A DNA stretch of 64,000 nucleotides, taken from positions 77,449,907-77,513,906 of the forward strand of contig NC_060249.1 in the NCBI RefSeq assembly GCF_921293095.1, in the 5' to 3' direction. The notes below the pieces were generated by a model. That model did not search any database. It was not told where the DNA came from and saw only the letters and a list, made by a program, of their open reading frames with translations. The position numbers were made by a program, and so were the translations under genes. This DNA comes from Ischnura elegans (Eukaryota; Arthropoda; Insecta; Odonata; Coenagrionidae). Below are positions 22,778-34,022 of the stretch, one piece after another (position 1 is the first letter of the stretch; each line of letters opens with the position of its first letter).

Positions 22778-23997
22778 GAAGTGGCTGATGATGCAGACTT
22801 GGTTTCCTGAATTCAGGTTTCATCTTGTACACTGGGTTGCAACGCTTGTTCCATGTTAACATTTTTGCTAATTCCCAACTCAAACAATTGTTTGTACTTG
22901 ATGTATCTTTGTGCTATATTCTCATCTCCTGTTTGCTGGCCCTTAATGCTTGTAAGCAATTTTCATGGCCACACTTGTTCTTTGTGTGAATTATTGTATT
23001 TTGTCTCTTTGAATAAACATATTGCTATGTATATGTTGTGGTTTCCTTAAATTTATTCATCCTATATTAATGCTATTAAGTATATTAAGTATCTAATTTC
23101 TATAAATGTTCATTGAGCTTACTTTTCTCAGCACTTTTGAACAGAATAAAATTCCCTCTGAATTTAAAAAAATTACTTGTGTAACTTTCACATTTTGCAT
23201 AGGCGCACCTTATTATGAATACCTAGTATATTAAGTGGATTCGTGGTCCAGAAAATCAATATATGTAATTCATGTACGAGGGCCTGTAGATATAAATGTA
23301 TATTTCATGCATGGGTATTCAGATTTCTAATTTGTGATATGCGCGTATACATACATCCTGAGGGAATTTTGAAGCACTTTTACATGACATAAACAGAGGC
23401 AATACGATCGTATTCCATCTTATACATATGTTTTTGGTCATGTATTTTTCGTGTATTATTGATGCAACACAAAATGTTGTGCTGTCTGGGACGGAGCCTC
23501 AATTAAATATTTAATTCCTCACAAATAACTTTCAAATTAAAATACAGATAATAATTTTCGCAGTAATTGCGGCATGTTTTTTTTAATCTCCAATATGAGG
23601 AGACCGTTTGTCTGTCAGACCCTAGTGACCCTCCAGAAAAAATTCTGAATCCGTTCTTGCGTTCATTGATATAATTCAGAAGGAACTTTCTTAATGACAA
23701 CTACATTACATAGGTATTATGGTATAGCAGCATCCGGTACCAATATGTATACATGACAATACGTCATAAAGGGTAATTGAATTAATTCATTCCAACAACA
23801 ACAATCTCCATCATATGCGAACTATATCCGATGTTGTAATATTGTTTCCTTCGCTTTTGTAGGCTGAGCACTACTGCCACATATTATACAAGATATTTTA
23901 ACAAGTTATACAATATCAATTATCTTCATCTAAGTAACACCTTCCACAAATAAAAAGATTAATAAATGACGAAAAAGTACGTACCGACTCCTTCCAT
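21385..23997 (-). CDS. Myb/SANT-like Harbinger accessory protein, five exons
   Basis: Minus-strand coding exons are 23997-23985 (MEGV plus one base), 22397-22207, 22123-21944, 21854-21716 and 21554-21385. They total 693 bp, or 230 residues plus TAA. All introns are GT-AG and phases agree. The N-terminal part (about 6-80) is a Myb/SANT-like fold: LYQRELMLQFMLEHLDL, then LWRELTDLLNS, then KTPEKWSRSWMDWRSDTK with its tryptophans. A basic KRRR near 169-172 may be a nuclear signal. Residues about 180-228 are an acidic, then helical, coiled-coil-like tail. In known Harbinger elements this partner helps bring the transposase to the nucleus and the ends; that role is inferred here. The 13-nt first exon is the least certain part; an alternative is ATG at 22413 without splicing. 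The stop overlaps a GTAAGT donor (21383-21388), so a longer C-terminus by splicing is possible. Confidence 0.78.
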
Positions 23998-24119
23998 TTT
24001 TTGTACTTTTAGCGGGAATTGAACATTTTCAGTCTTCACTTTTTTCCACACTTACCTTTCATTGGTGGAGACACGTCAAATAACTTCTAACTTCGGGTGT
24101 ATTCGGCTTTTCCCTTTTT
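22414..24119. other. Harbinger interior: Myb intron 1 and right flank
   Basis: Apart from the terminal transposase exon (22778 onward) and the tiny Myb first exon (23985-23997), this is AT-rich non-coding DNA. The stretch 23785-24119 is the part shared with the non-autonomous copy at 46800-47090, which points to cis-required or promoter sequence for the Myb gene. Confidence 0.5.
23012..23017 (+). terminator. AATAAA poly(A) signal, likely transposase mRNA end
   Basis: AATAAA lies about 235 bp into the proposed terminal exon and is followed by a GT-rich stretch (TATGTATATGTTGTGG) typical of downstream elements. It sits inside the first intron of the convergent Myb gene. Confidence 0.5.
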
Positions 24120-24288
24120 GGGAAGGAGGGGGAACCGTACCGACTGGTTTGATACCGACGACCATACTGAATCGCTGAATTTGCCGTCGTCGGTAAGGAA
24201 ACCGTCGTCGGTACGGGTTGATGTGCCGTCGGTTGGCTGGGAAGGGAAACCGACCGGTGCGGTACCGACGAAATACAGAATACGGCCC
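24120..24288. repeat. Right subterminal ACCGAC/GTCGGT cluster
   Basis: Seven ACCGAC or GTCGGT hexamers occur between about 24136 and 24271, in both orientations, ending with CCGACCGGTGCGGTACCGAC next to the inverted repeat. This mirrors the left cluster and is largely conserved in the second copy. Confidence 0.75.
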
Positions 24289-24291
24289 CTG

Positions 24292-27200
24292 GTGAGTTGA
24301 TTCCCTCAAAACCTTTAATGTAAAAACCATCTTTGAACGGAAATTTCCTGCAAATTATCCTTCCCGTTCTACATTACTATCCATTAGTTGGAACCAAAAT
24401 AATAAGGCATATTCGACAATGTATTTCGACTCATCGTATTGACTTTAAAACAAATATGTTATATTTGGTGCCTCCCTTTGCTGTTTTGATGTCTAGTAAT
24501 GACTATAGTTGCTTCATTGGCTGAATTTTGAAAGCATCAATGAAAAAATTTTTTTGTATGCCATGAAACTATGAGAGCTTCAGTTTTAGAAAAATCAAAC
24601 GGAAAACGCGATTTTATCTAGTAGGTTATTAACGTCTTCAATAATCTATAAAACGATAAATTAAAAACATTGAGGAAAGATATCCATAGAGAAATTCCAT
24701 ATCGAAATAAAGACAGCGACGACAATCAATGGAAAAATATCATTAAGTTAAAAGCTGTCAATGCTTTCGTGTCCTAGTGACATTATAAAGGTATCATCAT
24801 CATTAGTACTAGATGCTGGAGCCATTTCCAAATTTTTAATTCATTAAAATGTTTGAATTGGAAATTTTTATTTTTAACTTCCACGTATTTTTTTATCTAA
24901 ATTAATCATTTTCATTTGCATGTCAAGTGCATAATAGCATGTATGTGAAAAATAATGGTATAATCTCAAAGGTCGTTGAACGCATAGGAGACTACTTTGA
25001 GCAGAACTGGGTAACGCCTTAATGGTATCACAGCGGTAGTTCTTAAAAATCATCATCATAGGAATATAGTTATCTCTTAGCTTGGGATGATTCAAATAAC
25101 GTGGAATATTTGAAAAAACTCGGAGGTTGAGAATAAGGACAAAGGGATGATAATTACGTCTAGACGAAAACACGTACAACGGCCATTCGGGAAGAGGTAT
25201 GAGTAAATAAAATGACCAGAGGGGTTGAATCTCAAAGGAAAACAAAGGTTTTTAACCGAAAATATAAATGGGGAATAATTAAATGCTATAATTATGAGGA
25301 AGGAAGTTCATTTTAAGGATTACGCCCATAGGAAATCGTCAAAATCAAAATTGAAACATCAAATTAAGATTAAAATCCTCTGATCGATATGGATAATATG
25401 ATGAACCTGTTGTTTCACCAGCAATATTATTATTTTCCACTAACGTTAATTCAAAAATAATTCAAGAGTAAAACGATTCAAAGAAAAATACGTGAGTCGA
25501 TTCAGAATTTCTGGCTTCTCTTACAAATGCTTTCAGTTATTACAACTCCGGTTCCTTACCCATGAATTCACATCTCCTTGATGGTCAATCATATACGTGT
25601 AGACAATGTCCTCAAACGGCGAGCTATGACTTTTTCATCTAATACGAGCAAATATTCCTGATTCAGGAAATGGCATTCATATTTATTCCATGAACCAACA
25701 ACGGCATTTTTTTAATCGTCCCGGGTGGAAAAAAATTGAGGCTCTCCAAACATTTCTTCCGGATGTTAACTCGGAACTGCCTGGATCATATTTCAGCACA
25801 CTGATCACAAGGGTGCCTTGCTGATTTTTGTGAAAGAAACGCCTTGAAAGAATGAGTCTGAAAGATTTTCACTATGAAAATTTTAATTTTTGGCAATATT
25901 CTTCGGCTCTCCACATTCCCGACCGGTTTTTACTCTCGAGAGTCATTACCAAATGAAGGCAAGATAGTGGGTTCCCTTGATAATGGCACTGAAGTGCAGA
26001 AACCGGTAGGTTCGGCATAAAAGTGAGGCAAATAACCAAGTATTTTATTTGTTAATAATGGAATACGACGATTTTATCAAGTCCAACTAAATAAACGATG
26101 TAAACGATTTTCATAAGGCCACAGTTTAGTTCTAACACTGCTAATATCTAATGAACTGGGATTGTTAACAGCGTGTGTTATTTAAATTTACGCCATCATA
26201 AATTTCTCGTGAAAATTCAAGTTTTTTAGTCTGAAGTATATCAAGCAAGTTCGTGACATACCATTATGCAGAGGTTACCGACTCCTGAGTTAAAAGAACT
26301 TGGAAGAGTAAGTGAGCGAATGGAGATTAAGGTATAAGGTTGAGAACTAGAAGCCATGTATGAAGAGTATCATTACCCCCAGGAAGATTTGCATTTCCTT
26401 TTAAACTGATTCTTTTGCGATGGTGGGCTATTTAGTGTGCATATGGGCCAACGATTTCACCGTATCAGGTCTTGTTAATGTACATAAACTATAGAGGCTC
26501 TAATTTCTGCTCACAAATTCGCACTATAAGCATATTTTGTTTCGCAGTGAATTATTGCATTCATTAAAGCTTTCATGTATTCACGCGTAAACTAGTTAGT
26601 ACTAACTTAAAGTACAACTAAGCTTTTGCTCTTGTTTTATCGTCGGTGTTTCGTGAGAAAGCAATACATTTTAACAATTCCCAACAAAAAATTAAACTGA
26701 AAATAATAGTTTGTTTGAAATCGTACACTAACGGTAGAAACTCCTCACCCAAGCCCGCAAATGCATCGGAGTGAGAGGTCAACGCAAATATCGCGGCCAT
26801 ATTTTTGGGGCAGAAACGGTATTTTCTAAATGTGAATCATCCCTGGAGAAAAAAAGTATATAATTTCTTTTTTTAATGCAGCGGCGGTCAGTGAAACTGC
26901 CATTCTAGTTCGCTGGGTGTGTGTGAGAGCGAGAGGGAGACATCATCAGAGGAGTTCTCTTTTTTTTCAACCTTGGCCAGCAGGTATGGGATGCTTGGGA
27001 ACGAAAGCTTTTTGGTCCGGCAGACGAATTGATGACTTTCGCCTTTGGGCTTACTCAGCTGTGCGCCGGGCGTCCGGGAGATAGGCGGATCAAAATGTCC
27101 TCTCCCGCCGCCACTGGGGAGACTTTATGGGCATTTCACAAAGGTGACCCAAACGCTAAGTTATGGCTCACATGGGTCGAATGTCATTGAAATTTTATGG

Positions 27201-27548
27201 CCTCACACCCCATGCGCTAAAAGTTAATGCGGCATTTTTCTGCCCATTAGCTGACAACAGCATAGTCGCCCCTTCTATCTCTCTCTCTCTCTCTCTCGAA
27301 TTATTCTCGAAATCATTCCTCTTCTTGGTTCTTTGCTGAGTAAAATCTAGAAATGATAAATATACATCCTTCAAACAGATAAACTATCCTGATTTTTAGC
27401 CTTTTTGTGCTCACTTGGTGATTCATAAAAGTTCGTTTGAATGTCTTAGGGCTAAATCAATTGTAACAAAGTAAATTCTCATCATTCCATAGTATTTTAT
27501 ACTGAGGTCAACGATTCCGCTAGTTATTGAATCAATTACGCTCTGTAT
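24292..27548. other. No gene found
   Basis: AT-rich DNA without inverted or tandem repeats that I can see. A GC-richer patch at 26880-27260 contains two TTTATGG/TTTTATGG motifs (near 27123 and 27190) and ends in a (TC)n run at about 27278-27297. It could be regulatory, but there is no direct support. Confidence 0.35.
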
Positions 27549-27819
27549 CAGTGGTGGATCAAGAGAGAGGCTATGGGGGACTAAAGTTCCTCTCTGGGGT
27601 ATCCAATTTACACTAGATAAAATGGAAATTTTGTGTAAATAATTGATTTAAAAACTTAATTCTTTCGGAAATTTGTAATATGGCATTTTCAGTATTGTTG
27701 CAAGCCTCGAAATTCTCAAAATTTTCGTAATCTTCCGGATCCCCACTTCTGCTGGAAGGTTACCCACTAGTCCCCCGTAGCCTCCTAGCTCCCCTTGTCT
27801 CTATCCTCGACTGCGACTT
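27549..27819. mobile_element. Short hAT-like non-autonomous element with 8-bp duplication
   Basis: CTCTGTAT occurs on both sides (27541-27548 and 27820-27827). The left end begins CAGTGGTGGATCAAGAGAG. The right end, reversed, contains CAGTCGAGGATAGAGAC a few bases in, followed in both by GAGGCTAYGGGGGACTA. An 8-bp duplication and CAGTGG-type ends fit the hAT superfamily. The 271-bp interior is AT-rich and non-coding. The right tip has about six extra bases compared with the left. Confidence 0.7.
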
Positions 27820-27827
27820 CTCTGTAT

Positions 27828-28997
27828 TGCATCATCAGTAAAACCTTGTTACCAGCTATTCATGATTTTTGAGCTCCACTGATGAGCTCCACTCTGACCT
27901 ACTCTTATTAACTTCCAACTTATTGAACAGCATGTCATTATCCACCATTAAAAATTGGCTAACATGAATATTGAGGATTGCTTGGCTACTACTTGAAGAG
28001 TTCTGGATACTAGTTCATAATCTGGATGAAGTTTTAAGTTATTTCCAAATAAAAACCCTAGAAATGCGAGTTTGCACAGGGAAAGAAACTGACTCCACTA
28101 CCCTAAATGCGTTACACTCATATGACTAAGGTTTATTCTGGAATGAGATTTACTCTCTCCTATGCAAATCGACTTGCGGGTTGTATCATTGAGTAACTAA
28201 ACCATCAGCAACCGCCCTCAAAGCGAAAATAAAGTTGGCAATGCTCTGCTCTCAAAAGGCGCTCGACCGGTCTGGTGGCATGACACTCGCAAGTGCTCAA
28301 AACGTACCTACTCTACAATCTTGAAATTTTAAAAGAATATACAGCTGGCTCTTGTCAACATTTATTGAAAATTTTTACCCCAGGAATTTCTCTAAGGTAA
28401 ATTTTTCATATTTTAGACTAAATTAGATTTTAAGGTGACTATTTACATCTGTGCACACTAATACACTACCAAGATTATGGCAAAAATTTAAAATAAAGAA
28501 TGCGTCAGAAAATCGATATAAAATATGGTAGGTCCAGAATGATACCTTCTCTTATCTCCATAGAAATTTCAATTAAGTCCTTATTTATTGCTGATCACTC
28601 CACGCATCCCTTTTTTCGACATTTTCCTCCAATGTTCCCCTGCAAATGCTCCCTTCGACTGCCTCATATTATCGCCCTTTTTATTTCATTAATGAACATG
28701 CTCCGCAAGCTTGTTATCTACAATTCCGAGCATTTCCCTTCCTTGTCATTTCGTGATTATTTTCAAGTGTCACATAAAGACATTTTAGTAATCCTCTTGC
28801 GATAAAACCACCGTTTTAAACTTCTAATCACTTATTACCGTGTGCAATAGATAAGTGGACAATATAATAATATTGATCTACCTCTTTATCTAGTGAATCA
28901 TTACTTTTATCGGGCCCCCTTAACGTCAGCGATATTTTTACATTGACATTGACATTTTGATTTATTTTATTTTGATTTATTTATCTTAATTACCCCC
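27828..28997. other. No gene found
   Basis: AT-rich sequence. A 101-codon frame at 28500-28805 has no recognisable motif or supporting context. Confidence 0.35.
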
Positions 28998-29157
28998 GAA
29001 AACAGCACAGTGAGACCTTTACATCGGGAATTCCAACAATCAACAACAGACGATCACATACATTCATGTCCTGGAAGGGCAACCTATCCAGGCAGGACTC
29101 GAACCCGCGACCTTCGGAATGGTAGGCAAAGACTTATCCTCGCCGCCATCGAAATTT
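28998..29157 (-). mobile_element. tRNA-headed SINE, family A
   Basis: Read on the minus strand it starts GGCGGCGAGGATAAGTCTTT, continues through a B-box (GGTCGCGGGTTCGAGTCCTG) and then the family body (CCAGGACATG, ATTGTTGGAATTCCC). It matches the + strand copies at 34023, 47358 and 53885. It is diverged and has no coding role. Confidence 0.75.
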
Positions 29158-29823
29158 AATTGTTTATTTGTCATCTAGATATGAAGGAAAAAGGCAGTAT
29201 AGAATATTTTTATTAAATCAAAAGAGGTTATCTCTTCCAAATTAATCAGCGGCTCATTTTTGGGGCAAGGCGAGTAATCTCTTTTGGCAAGTCATAATGG
29301 TAGTTCATCGCTACTTGGTTCATTGAGCAAATTGAAAAGTTTTCCCAAGATGTTCGCCAAGGGGAACGTGTTGCTTAAATTAAAACGCCGTCATTTTTAT
29401 ACCTCCGTGTGTCGGTCAAATGCGATGAAATTCGTAAGGAAACGTATAAACGATCAGTTTCCGATCATAACCCACGACATAATCTGGAGCTAATGTAAGA
29501 ACGATAGTGATTCAGCTGATGAGATATAAACTGACTACTTTGTGATGTTCCGCACGCCGTACGTGACCTCAGCCGAGTTAAGAGGTCAACAATTTCAAGC
29601 ATTGTTGCAAGCAGACGCGAAGCGGATGCATTTATCCCCGCAAACAGGAGATGGAGTTCCACCTCCGTATGACTATAAACCCTTAGCCATTGAAAGGATC
29701 CGAGAAAGTTCGCGGTCACCAATCACGTGTAAACAACAAATACAGCTCGTCGAGTAACTGTTTTGTATCCTTTTTAACGGATTATTTACTCTTCCGCTCG
29801 TGATGTGCATCACCATCATCATT
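29158..29823. other. No convincing gene; short frames only
   Basis: Frames of 69 and 71 codons (29284-29493, 29542-29757, +) lie in a slightly GC-richer stretch. The second reads as a polar peptide with a PPPYDY segment. I recognise no family and see no splice partners. It may be an exon of an unknown gene, but I would not call it. Confidence 0.2.
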
Positions 29824-30850
29824 AGTCAACAATCCTAAGATTGGTTTGATGCAGTTCTCCATTCCTATCTCATATCCACTAGTCTTTTCATAGCGACGTA
29901 TTTCTTCTCTTTTACATTCTTTATAACCTGTCCTATGTAACTTATTCGAGACCATCCCCTCTTCCCTTCCACTTGTCCTTCTACAATTGTTTTAATCAGG
30001 CCATTGTGTCTCATAATGTGGCCGACTAGGTTGTTTCGTCTTCTCCTCACAGTGTTTAGAAAGCCTCTTTTCTCCCACTCTACTCAGCACCTTATCATTA
30101 CCTTCACGGTCGATCCTTTTTATCTTCATCATTCTTCGGTACCACCACATTTCAAATGCTTCCACCCTTGACTTCTCTGCTACTGTCGACGCTCAAGCCT
30201 GGTTTCCATAGAGAAACACTCCATATGTAGCATCTAATGAATCGTTTCCTTACTTCCGTGCTTGTAATTTCAGCTGTTAGAAGATTCTTCTTCATGTAGA
30301 AAGCCTCCTTCGCCTGCGCTTTTCTACTACTTCTTTCCTGCTTTTTCCATCGTTGGTAATTCAGCCAGCAAGGTAATAAAACTATTTCACCTCTTCAAGC
30401 AGATGCTTTTCTAGATTTATATTTGTCCTTGCCTCCTCTTTTATGCTGCATACCAATGTCTTAGTCTTCTTTTTGTTGATTTTCAGCTGATATCTGGCCA
30501 TTATCCTGTCCATGTTTGTCAAAGTCATCTTCAAAAAGTCTCGGATATGAATGCTATGTCGTCAGCAAATTGCAGCATACTAATTTTTCTACGTGGATAT
30601 TGACACAACCTTCTCCTTTATTTCACTGATGGCTTTTACGATGTAAACATTAAAAATTACCGGGGACAGCGCACACCCTTGTATCACTCCTTTTCCCATT
30701 CTTGCTTCTGCACAGTTGGGTCCACATTTTATCAAAGCTACTTGGTTTTTATAAAAATGTGAACAATTCAACGATCATTGTAATGCAATCCAATTTCTTT
30801 TCTAATATTGTATTCCATTCCACATTTTCAAATGCCTTCTCCTGCAGTAT
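29824..30850 (-). pseudogene. Degenerate non-LTR retrotransposon, reverse transcriptase to 3' end
   Basis: On the minus strand, pieces appear in order: a KGVIQGCALSPVIFNVYI palm motif (about 30683-30630), a FADDIAF-like catalytic box (about 30575-30555, in another frame), then NLVGHIMRHNGLIKTIVEGQ (about 30030-29970) near the C-terminus. It ends in an ATTGTTGACTAATGATGATG tail, a short microsatellite 3' end of the kind seen in several LINE clades. Frameshifts and stops are scattered throughout and the 5' half is missing. It is the longest copy of this family in the window and faces the same way as the one at 19340. Confidence 0.85.
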
Positions 30851-31014
30851 AATAACTTGCAATGAAAGACCCTTAAGAACGTAAGAATTTAAAATATTGC
30901 GAAGGATATATGGGCCAATAATTGAAAAAGGGAAGAATAATAAAATCGGAGAACTTAGGACCCTGTAAAAAATAGGTATTGTGGCTGTGATAATAAGTAG
31001 GAGAATTAGGGAAT

Positions 31015-31250
31015 TAGCTTGATCATGTAAGAAGATGGGAGGAGGATGCAATGACTACAGAGTGTGAAGAGGCCGACCAGAAGGAAGGCGCCAACGGTGA
31101 AGACCAAGACTAAGACCGAATGACCAAGTGGTTAAAGACCTAAGAAGACTTGGGGGATATGTTGACATAGCGGAGGACAGAGGAGTCTCGAGAATACCTT
31201 TTGGCGAGGCCAAAAAGCGGCTTGAATTTTTTTGGCCACAGGAGTAAAAG
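31015..31250 (+). pseudogene. Probable LINE ORF2 C-terminal tail
   Basis: The + strand shows a RRPTRRKAPTVKT-like stretch (about 31070) and then DLRRLGGYVDIAEDRGVSR followed by GEAKKRLEFFWPQE, ending in a stop near 31245. Such endings are common in insect LINE polyproteins. It is short, frame-broken and of uncertain family. Confidence 0.45.
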
Positions 31251-31640
31251 TAAAGGCGTAAGAAGGTTAACTCTGGGATGAATGTTAATTTTTCCCCTAA
31301 TTATTTTCCATTCCTTCCTGAAACTAATATCCAAGCAATTAATTGAACAAATAATGATGTATTCCGCAAATTAATTCCTCATGATAAGGTCGTTCCCACG
31401 TTCCTTCCACAAGATAATTACTGACAAGCCTCCTTGCAGAAGACAGCGCGATTTGGAATTTTGGAATCCTTCGCGCGCGATAAATGTACAATTTTAGAGT
31501 AACGGTCGGCTAGAAAGTTTGGCACTTGATGTCAAATTTGTATATGCATAGCATTTTATCGAATTACATTTGTTTCCCAAACAATTTTCAGGAATCAGAA
31601 GAATTCAATAATCCGGTAACGTCAATTTTCGGAGTACTAA
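31251..31640. other. No feature seen
   Basis: AT-rich spacer without recognisable repeat or gene. Confidence 0.4.
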
Positions 31641-31890
31641 GATCGAATTGTGACTGGAACGTGGTGGCCCTGTAGGTGGTTTATATTGAAAGGTCCCGAG
31701 TTCAAACTAGGGGTGAACCCCTTGAACATTCTCAATAAATCCTCTGGTTGCGAGGAGGATTTTGGAAAGGAATTGATCCGTATAACCAAAGTGGGAGAAA
31801 TTCTCACACTCGTCGCTTAATTTTGGTTGAGCTCTAACGTCAATTATCTAATCCACCCATCCGGTTAACTCACTGAGCAAGCAGAGCAAA
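31640..31890 (+). mobile_element. tRNA-headed SINE, family C
   Basis: The head contains GTGGTGGCCCTGTAGGTGG and a B-box-like GGTCCCGAGTTCAAACTAGG. The body contains CTCAATAAATCCTCTGGTTG, TGAGCTCTAACG and CCGGTTAACTCACTGAGC. Body fragments recur at 63310-63410 and, inverted, at 17190-17290. Confidence 0.65.
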
Positions 31891-33329
31891 ATAATGTTGA
31901 TTACAATAAAACCCGTTTAATTACCGATGGTTGGCGAGATCTGTGTATCGTCATTCAGTGTATGTTTTTCCATTTCTTTTCAATTTTCACAAATTACTTT
32001 CCTGGGAATCTTGCGTCTATTGCCAGCCTAAATCATCCTAGTTCGGACCTAAGTTCGGCTCTAAGTAGTACAGAATGATGTGCGAAAAAATATATTTGTG
32101 TAAAAAATTTGTCTCTGGTACATACTAGACTTTGGTACTTACCTTCTATTCTGGCGATGGATACTGAAATTTAAAAAATCAATGAGTACATAAGTGAAGT
32201 CTGAAACAAAACTTCATATTTTTCCTCCTTAATACTCAATAAATCCCAGTGGTAAATATTAACTATTGCGTTTTATTTATTAATGATACATGATTACCAT
32301 ATTTTCAAATTAAATTGTCACAAGTGGAAAAAGCAAATCCTTACAATATAATGTCATCCTCAGGCTCAATTACAACGTGGACACAGAGAGAATAACTGAC
32401 CAAAATCAATGGTTTAATTGGAAATTATTAAATATCATTCAATCTGAATCAATGGAATTAGTATACATCAAGCGGAAGTTTGATTTATGCTTGAATTAAT
32501 TTCCCAATACTCAATTCATCAACGGAATAATTTTCACGAGGTTCAATTCCCTTGGCGCATACGAATTCAGGAAAATATATAAAATATAGCCATCGCCACA
32601 CATAAAAAATTACTACGCAGTTTTACGAAGTATTACTGCGGAGAGTTAAAAAAAATTACATGAAAAGAAAAAATTCATTTACATTTTTCTTCATTTGTTT
32701 TTTAACGAATTTAAGATTGCTCATTATGGTGTAGACTTCTCACCATATAATAATCTTAAGGCAAACATAAGACGCACATATGAGCAAGGGGCATTTCAAT
32801 ATCTTCGGTACTATCATTTTCAAATAAATAAGTCAGGGGGAACCCATAAAAGATAAGTGGAAGCTTTAATTATTACCCCCAAGAATATTTACCAATGATA
32901 CATTTCATTACGCAATCAAGGTCATTGAGATTACAGTTCGAGATTAACTTTTAATAATACAGGTAGGTGTTAGCATTTATGAAACTTTGAGTTCAACTAT
33001 TTACGAGTCACCTTTCTGGGACTTCAAACTTACGCTTGAACAAATGCAATAAATTTCGTTTCTTGCATAAAATAATTTACAGTGAAACTTTAACCGGTTT
33101 AACACTTCCGTGTCATTCTCAAAGGGACAATATCTGCCCTCTGTTACTTCGTTACAGTCATTCATTGCTCCAAATCTAATGCGTTTAAAATCTTTGTGTT
33201 GATGTATTCTACCTTATTTTATCTCTAAGCCTAAAAATAATATTTAATTTGAAGACAACCACACGACTTTAAATAGAAAATATGGATATAAATGAATAAG
33301 ATAGCCGGGCGTTTTATTATTATTCGATG
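31891..33329. other. No gene found
   Basis: AT-rich DNA. I see no repeat or coding feature. Confidence 0.4.
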
Positions 33330-33590
33330 CATAGGCGGATTTGCAGGGCCAAGGGGGCATGTGCCCCAAAATGCGCTTAAAACTAGACAAGAATTTTGAT
33401 ATGGTTATCATTACGTTTGTTTAATTTTTTTGTACTACAGAGCCTGAATCATTTAATTTCATATTTATCACCTTCATATTAAAATAAAGAGAATTATGTC
33501 GTTCAGTAATAATTGTATGTTGTTCGAACGATTTCCTATCAGATCCTTGTACCTCCTCCCCCAAGAAAAAAATTCCTGGATCCACCCTTG
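33330..33590. mobile_element. Short hAT-like non-autonomous element with 8-bp duplication
   Basis: ATTCGATG flanks both sides (33322-33329 and 33591-33598). The left end starts CATAGGCGGATTTGCAGG and the right end, reversed, starts CAAGGGTGGATCCAGGAA, so the ends agree as CAWRGGYGGAT. The 261-bp interior is AT-rich and non-coding. The GGYGGATY end resembles that of the 27549 element, though the interiors differ. Confidence 0.75.
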
Positions 33591-34022
33591 ATTCGATGAG
33601 TGCTACAAATTTTGCATGCTTTTTTGAGTGACCTTAAGGAAAAGAAACTTAAATAATACCAGAAACCTACTTTGACATTTTGAATACCTGAGACTAGGCT
33701 CCAAATCAATATGGACTCTACGAACACGATCAAGAAGTAAAATATTCACCTGCATTCACAAGGTTTATTAAATTCTGAGGCCATAGAGGAACGCTTGAAG
33801 TTGAGGTTGGCAAGCGAAGATCTACCTCCGTCATGTCCGAAGCTGGCTTTTACAATACCAACCAGCCTGGGTCAATGACCGGTTGTTTGACATAATCACT
33901 ACATGAAATTAATTTACCCTCCCTTGATAATAGCCACGAGTGATTTTAATGCAAATTTGTATTGATACGTATTTTTCGCTAAGCGGCTCACTACACCCAC
34001 GAAAAGCGCTAAGCTCGCCAAG
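33591..34022. other. No feature seen
   Basis: AT-rich spacer. Frames here are short and lack motifs. Confidence 0.35.

Larger units (their letters stand above)
17407..24288. mobile_element. Autonomous PIF/Harbinger transposon with two intact spliced genes
   Basis: The element is 6,882 bp long. Its left end begins GGGCTGTATTCTGTA and the right end, reversed, begins GGGCCGTATTCTGTA. CTG flanks both sides (17404-17406 and 24289-24291). It encodes the two proteins typical of Harbinger elements, a DDE transposase (+) and a Myb/SANT-like protein (-), here convergent, with start codons about 6 kb apart. Both assemble into uninterrupted frames by ordinary GT-AG splicing. Combined with the near-perfect ends, this suggests a young and possibly active copy. 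The transposase's large intron carries an inverted LINE fragment and a 41-bp minisatellite. A shorter relative lies at 45701-47259. The CWG-type target differs from the TWA usually described for the superfamily. Confidence 0.92.

Noticed and set aside
24076..24330. Opposing frames at the Harbinger right end
   Set aside because: By-product of the right subterminal repeats, as in 47005-47304.
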